Assembly (NCBI GenBank): GCA_902796835.1
Contig: CADBQP010000022.1
Span: 1 to 34,446 of the forward strand
From: an uncultured Bacteroidales bacterium
GTDB taxonomy: Bacteria; Bacteroidota; Bacteroidia; Bacteroidales; Bacteroidaceae
Length of the DNA: 34,446 nucleotides
Direction: 5' to 3'
The notes beneath the pieces were generated by a model. It made no database searches. It saw only the letters and a list, made by a program, of their open reading frames with translations, and was not told the origin of the DNA. Shown here piece by piece: positions 31,427 to 34,446 of this stretch. Each line of letters opens with the position of its first letter. Position 1 is the stretch's first letter. Position numbers and translations under genes: made by a program.

Positions 31427-31914
31427 ATAATTTGGTAAGCTAAACGTTCATCTCCGGTTTGAAGATGAATAATGCCACAATAAGAGAAACCATGTCTATT
31501 TAACAAATGCTGCATAATGATATTGTCACGATGAGTATCGATGCGGATATTGCTCTCCCGCTTAAAACAAAACTCCATTATACAGCCAAAAACGCCATGA
31601 GTATCATTCTTTTTTGCAATGCGGTGTATCACATGGTAGGGAGCATCATGATCAAGCCATTTGCCACTATATATAACATTATAAGTGGGCTCAGGAGAAG
31701 GAAGAAAAGCAAAATATCCTACAATTTGAGAAGATTCGAGAACCACATAAGCTCCTCTTCTTTCGATATCAGAAATTAGGACATCTGAAGACGGATAGCC
31801 TACTGCCCACTGCTTAGCATTTCCCGACTTGCGCATAATTTGTCGAGCCTCGGAAAACACCTGCATTATTTCAGGGATATCGTCGATGATTGCATTACGA
31901 ATGATTTTCCTCAT
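31402..31914 (-). CDS. GNAT-family N-acetyltransferase
   Basis: A 170-residue protein beginning MRKIIRNAIIDDIPEIMQVF, the usual first strand and helix of the GNAT fold. A central VVLESSQIVGYFAF strand pair follows. A helix after NIRIDTHRDNIIMQHLLNRHGFSYCGII carries the typical terminal GF motif of this fold. It transfers an acetyl group from acetyl-CoA to an unknown amine substrate. The canonical Q/RxxGxG/A acetyl-CoA loop is weak here, around HRIAKKNDTHGVFG. It lies 32 bases after msrA and overlaps the ZIP gene. Confidence 0.82.
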   Translation of the reverse strand: MRKIIRNAIIDDIPEIMQVFSEARQIMRKSGNAKQWAVGYPSSDVLISDIERRGAYVVLESSQIVGYFAFLPSPEPTYNVIYSGKWLDHDAPYHVIHRIAKKNDTHGVFGCIMEFCFKRESNIRIDTHRDNIIMQHLLNRHGFSYCGIIHLQTGDERLAYQIIWKKQHSY

Positions 31915-31946
31915 GAACTGGCCTACTATTATGGAGCTAAAGCCTC

Positions 31947-32480
31947 CTAAAGATTATTTGCGTTTCTTGCGAATTCGAATAACGACTGAGGCAAATGACA
32001 ATATCCGTCAGGATTCTTATCCAGATAATCCTGATGATAATCTTCTGCTTTGAAATAATTCTCTAAAGGAAGTTTCTCCACGGCAAGCGGGCTCTCGTAT
32101 TGAGCCTGCTCTCGTGCATAGACTCTTTCAATTACAGGAAAGTCTGCAGGGTCGGTATAATAAATACCTGTGCGATATTGACTTCCTTTATCATGTCCTT
32201 GCTGATTTACACTAACAGGGTCAATGGCCTTAAAATAGAGTTCAATAAGAAACTCCAGGCTCAATACGTTGGGATTGTAAACCACATGAACTGTTTCTGC
32301 AAAACGCGTCGTATCGGAACAGACTTGTTCATACGTAGGGTTTTCAATAATACCATTGGCATAACCGACATCGGTACTCACAACACCTCTTACTTGCTTA
32401 AAGAAGTGCTCAGTACCCCAGAAACATCCTCCAGCAAAGTAAATTTGCTTTAAATTGTTCTCAACCTTTTTTGTTTGCAT
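31947..32480 (-). CDS. msrA: Peptide methionine sulfoxide reductase A
   Basis: A protein of 177 residues from the ATG at 32480 (MQTKKVENNLKQIYFAGGCFWG). The catalytic cysteine is in GGCFWGTEHFF. Other family blocks are GVVSTDVGYANG, NPTYEQVCSDTTRFAETVHVVY, and GHDKGSQYRTGIYY. It reduces methionine-S-sulfoxide in proteins using thioredoxin. The frame stays open for 60 further codons up to 32660 and encodes a hydrophobic segment, so a membrane-tethered form is possible (see the next feature). First gene of msrA-GNAT-ZIP. Its native upstream region has been replaced by the IS junction at 32675. Confidence 0.93.
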   Translation of the reverse strand: MQTKKVENNLKQIYFAGGCFWGTEHFFKQVRGVVSTDVGYANGIIENPTYEQVCSDTTRFAETVHVVYNPNVLSLEFLIELYFKAIDPVSVNQQGHDKGSQYRTGIYYTDPADFPVIERVYAREQAQYESPLAVEKLPLENYFKAEDYHQDYLDKNPDGYCHLPQSLFEFARNANNL

Positions 32481-32674
32481 ATGCTTTATATAATTCTTAA
32501 ATCGCTTAATTCCTTCAGCACCTAGTATGGTCAATCCCCCATATTGAAACGTCTTAGCTAAGCCAAAAAATATCGTCCATAGAATGCCCTTTGTACCCAC
32601 ACTTATAGGAAGAAGCATCTGCGCAAACGACATCACATAGAACAAAAGGCAACAACACAATACAACTAATCCAG
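32481..32674 (-). pseudogene. Membrane-segment ORF remnant, in frame with msrA and cut by the IS end
   Basis: The minus-strand frame of msrA continues without a stop through this stretch. It encodes GLVVLCCCLLFYVMSFAQML, then LPISVGTKGILWTIFFGLAKT and GLTILGAEGIKRFKNYIKH. This reads as real protein with two hydrophobic segments and a basic end, not random sequence. No ATG is present at the expected N-terminus; the frame runs into the IS end and hits a stop at 32721. An internal ATG (32633) could start a shortened form fused to MsrA. It may be a 5'-truncated small membrane protein gene. I do not recognise a named family. Confidence 0.4.
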
Positions 32675-32691
32675 CTAAAGTTTCCCACTTG
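32675..32691 (+). repeat. Left terminal inverted repeat of the IS
   Basis: The plus strand reads ctaaagtttcccacttg, identical to the complement of 34340-34356. It overlaps the frame that leads into msrA on the minus strand, where it encodes KWETL. Confidence 0.7.
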
Positions 32692-32732
32692 GAGATAAAT
32701 TTCTCGTAAAGTGTTAGAAATCAGCAAAAACA

Positions 32733-32808
32733 ATAAGGAATGTCAATAAGTTTTTGTACCTTTGTGGTGACATAAATCATTGATACATAAACGAATAACA
32801 TTCCTTAT
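32733..32808 (+). promoter_or_regulatory. Inverted repeat around the transposase promoter (likely read-through silencer)
   Basis: ataaggaatgt (32733-32743) is repeated inverted as acattccttat (32798-32808), 11 perfect pairs. The second arm ends directly before the transposase ATG. The first arm lies upstream of the -7 box at 32757-32764, so only transcripts entering from outside contain both arms. Those transcripts would fold and mask the start codon region. Similar arrangements are known in IS10 and IS50. Confidence 0.6.
32757..32764 (+). promoter_or_regulatory. Probable -7 box of the transposase gene
   Basis: TACCTTTG fits TAnnTTTG and lies 45 bases before the ATG. No TTTG is seen 19-20 bases upstream, suggesting a weak promoter, as is usual for transposases. 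Confidence 0.55.
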
Positions 32809-34227
32809 ATGTTTGCAAATTTAGGTAAAATCAGCGAATTGTCCAAGCTTCTGAGTGTTAAAAGTGACACTTGTGACGTCATATTGCGCCTGATGGGGCG
32901 TTTCGGCATCGGCCGGACGCTGTCCAGGCACTCTTTGGACAAGATGCGTGGCAGGGATCTGGCCGGTCTCATCATGTCAATGATGGTGTTCCGCATCCTC
33001 GGTGAGACGGTGGGCGCGATGCACGCCAACAGGTTCTATGGTGTCCTGGAGACAGGGAAGAACTGCTACTACCGTCTTCTCGCCCGCCGCGAGATGGATT
33101 GGAGGCTGCTGCTCGGCTCGATGGCCCTCCGTTTTCAGAGCGTGGTCCGAAAGGAGGACGCGGAGGAGACCATGGCTCCAAAGTGCTACATCATTGATGA
33201 CACCACCATAGAGAAGACGGGGTTCCGCTTCGAGGGACTTAGCCGAGTGTTCGACCATGTGAAAGGGATCTGCCTCCCCGGTTTCAAGCTGCTCATGCTC
33301 GCCTTCTTCGACGGCAAGAGCACCTACGCCGCGGACATGTCGCTCCATAGGGAGGCGGGCAGGAGGAAAGACCACGGCTTGTCCAAGAGTGAACGCTCAA
33401 GGCAATACAGCAAGGAGAGGAGCAGTGGGGACCCCGACTGCAGGCGTTACCAGGAATTGGACATGAAGAAGACGGACTGTGCCGTGGAGATGATAAGAAG
33501 AGCGTGGAAGAGAGGGTTCAGGGCCTCGTACGCCCTCATGGACACATGGTTTGTCAGTGCGTCGCTGGTCAAGAGTGTCAGGGAGATAGGCGATGGAGCC
33601 ATCCATGTCGTTGGGCGACTGAAGATGGGGGCTGACAGGTATGCGGACGGCGGAAGAAGGCACAACGTGCACGAGCTGATGGCCCTGCACTCAAGGGAGG
33701 CCAAGGCATGCCACAAATACAAATGCATGTACTTTGAGGTGCGCGTGAAGATGGGCGACGTGCCGGTGAAGATCTTCTTCGTGAAAGTGGGAAGGAACAG
33801 GAGCTGGAATGCGATTGTGACCACAGACATGCGCATGAGTTTCATGAAGGCCTTTGAGACATATCAGATCCGTTGGAACATAGAGGTCATGTTCAAGGAG
33901 TGCCGACAGTACCTGGGGCTAGGCCGCTATCAGGGCGTTGATTTTGACGCCCAGATCGCCGACTGCACACTGTGCCTCATGACCCACATGGTCCTGACTT
34001 TGGGGAAGAGGTTCAGCGAATACGAGACCATGGGCGAGCTCTTCAGGGTCAGGCGTGAGGAGCTTCTCGAGCTTACGCAATGGAAGAGGAACCTGAAGCT
34101 GATAGAGAGGCTGCTGGTCGTGCTGGCTGAGAAGCTCGGGGTTGACATCTCTGACACCATGGAACGCCTTATAGACTGCCCCCAACCCATGGAAGAGATC
34201 GACGCTTTCCTGAGGATTCTCCAATAA
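32809..34227 (+). CDS. IS4-family DDE transposase
   Basis: A 472-residue transposase. The DDE residues are recognisable: first Asp at D130/D131 in YIIDDTTIEKTG, second at D245 in ALMDTWF, and the Glu at E359 in the YxxRWxIExxFKxxx signature (YQIRWNIEVMFKECRQYLG). An N-terminal DNA-binding region spans about 1-110. The reading frame is complete with no frameshift, so the element may be active. The ATG follows directly on an inverted-repeat arm. The codon choice (many AGG, AAG, CTG) and GC content differ by eye from the surrounding chromosome. Confidence 0.9.
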   Translation: MFANLGKISELSKLLSVKSDTCDVILRLMGRFGIGRTLSRHSLDKMRGRDLAGLIMSMMVFRILGETVGAMHANRFYGVLETGKNCYYRLLARREMDWRLLLGSMALRFQSVVRKEDAEETMAPKCYIIDDTTIEKTGFRFEGLSRVFDHVKGICLPGFKLLMLAFFDGKSTYAADMSLHREAGRRKDHGLSKSERSRQYSKERSSGDPDCRRYQELDMKKTDCAVEMIRRAWKRGFRASYALMDTWFVSASLVKSVREIGDGAIHVVGRLKMGADRYADGGRRHNVHELMALHSREAKACHKYKCMYFEVRVKMGDVPVKIFFVKVGRNRSWNAIVTTDMRMSFMKAFETYQIRWNIEVMFKECRQYLGLGRYQGVDFDAQIADCTLCLMTHMVLTLGKRFSEYETMGELFRVRREELLELTQWKRNLKLIERLLVVLAEKLGVDISDTMERLIDCPQPMEEIDAFLRILQ

Positions 34228-34339
34228 CCGGGTCTTCAGGAAAGGGCGGTCTATCCGTTCACGATCGTTAACAAAATAATAACACATTGATATATAGAGG
34301 ATTAGAAAAACAAAGACCCTTGATTAGTGCTTTACATGG

Positions 34340-34356
34340 CAAGTGGGAAACTTTAG
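34340..34356 (-). repeat. Right terminal inverted repeat of the IS
   Basis: The plus strand reads caagtgggaaactttag, the exact complement of 32675-32691. It ends 129 bases after the transposase stop. Confidence 0.7.
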
Positions 34357-34446
34357 TAAGTAACTTGCTACATACTCATAATAAGGAGCTAAATAGAACA
34401 CGAATGGGAAATACACAAATGCTAAACTAAAGAAGATATTGGCCAA
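34357..34446. other. Flank beyond the IS, no gene identified
   Basis: The last 90 bases are AT-rich chromosomal sequence. A plus-strand frame entering from the IS end (reading KWETLVSNLLHTHNKEL) stops at about 34426. It is probably an accidental frame. The window ends too soon to say what lies here. Confidence 0.4.

Larger units (their letters stand above)
32675..34356 (+). mobile_element. IS4-type insertion sequence (about 1.68 kb)
   Basis: A 472-codon IS4-type transposase gene sits between two copies of a 17-base perfect inverted repeat (32675-32691 and 34340-34356), each about 130 bases outside the coding region. The match weakly resumes further in (taaagtg versus taaagca). The total length suits IS4-group elements. 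The coding region looks more GC-rich and AGG/AAG-rich than the neighbours. I see no matching target-site duplication outside the repeats, so the exact ends or a past rearrangement remain open. Confidence 0.75.

Noticed and set aside
1-34446. CRISPR array, prophage, defence or toxin-antitoxin system
   Set aside because: No regularly spaced repeats, phage genes, nucleases or toxin families were seen. The 21-bp units at 16978-17061 are too few and have no spacers.

Overview
The window comes from the chromosome of a member of the Bacteroidales, most likely a Prevotella/Bacteroides-type gut or oral anaerobe. Four things support this. Promoters follow the Bacteroidetes consensus TTTG-N19/20-TAnnTTTG and start codons lack Shine-Dalgarno sequences. 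The gene content is typical: sphingolipid serine palmitoyltransferase, the RprX/RprY two-component pair, class III fructose-1,6-bisphosphatase and DUF5723. The protein sequences resemble Bacteroides families closely. A TonB receptor/PnuT/ThiN thiamine operon is also present. Most of the window is ordinary core chromosome, with one insertion sequence at the right edge.

Layout. 1-290: tRNA-Leu(CAG) and tRNA-Gly(GCC) on the minus strand behind one consensus promoter. 352-2925: divergent sphingolipid/lipid genes (spt on minus, a diacylglycerol-kinase-like lipid kinase on plus). 2949-9974 (plus): nadE, an HtrA/Deg protease, an AraC-type regulator, and a large membrane-anchored protein that joins a catalytically dead trypsin-like domain, MORN repeats and a GH25 lysozyme domain. 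10107-13866 (minus): yicC-gmk-nadD, then nif3 and a coiled-coil zinc-ribbon gene with their own promoter. 13976-14046: tRNA-Cys. 14335-16870: a secreted double-SGNH sialate O-acetylesterase-like protein followed by a small HMA metal-binding protein. 17205-20359: a lipoprotein and a DUF5723 outer-membrane protein. 20824-23072: rprX-rprY.

23193-26791 is a complete thiamine-salvage operon: TPP riboswitch, TonB-dependent receptor, PnuT and thiamine pyrophosphokinase. 27026-30275 carries fbp and the iron-sulfur L-serine dehydratase. Upstream of fbp is a promoter plus a roughly 200-nt segment whose ends pair and which finishes in a T run; this is a candidate small RNA (6S-like) or structured leader. 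30635-32480 is msrA, a GNAT acetyltransferase and a ZIP metal transporter. Directly upstream of msrA lies a 1.68-kb IS4-type element (32675-34356).

Most notable observations: (1) an 11-bp all-A/U P1 helix in the TPP riboswitch placed just before the start codon; (2) the candidate ncRNA before fbp; (3) an inverted repeat around the IS promoter that would hide the transposase start in read-through transcripts; (4) an IS junction that leaves a membrane-segment ORF in frame with msrA; (5) the pseudoprotease-MORN-GH25 fusion; (6) a 21-bp-period repeat upstream of the esterase operon, with a further copy beyond its end. I found no CRISPR array, defence island or prophage.
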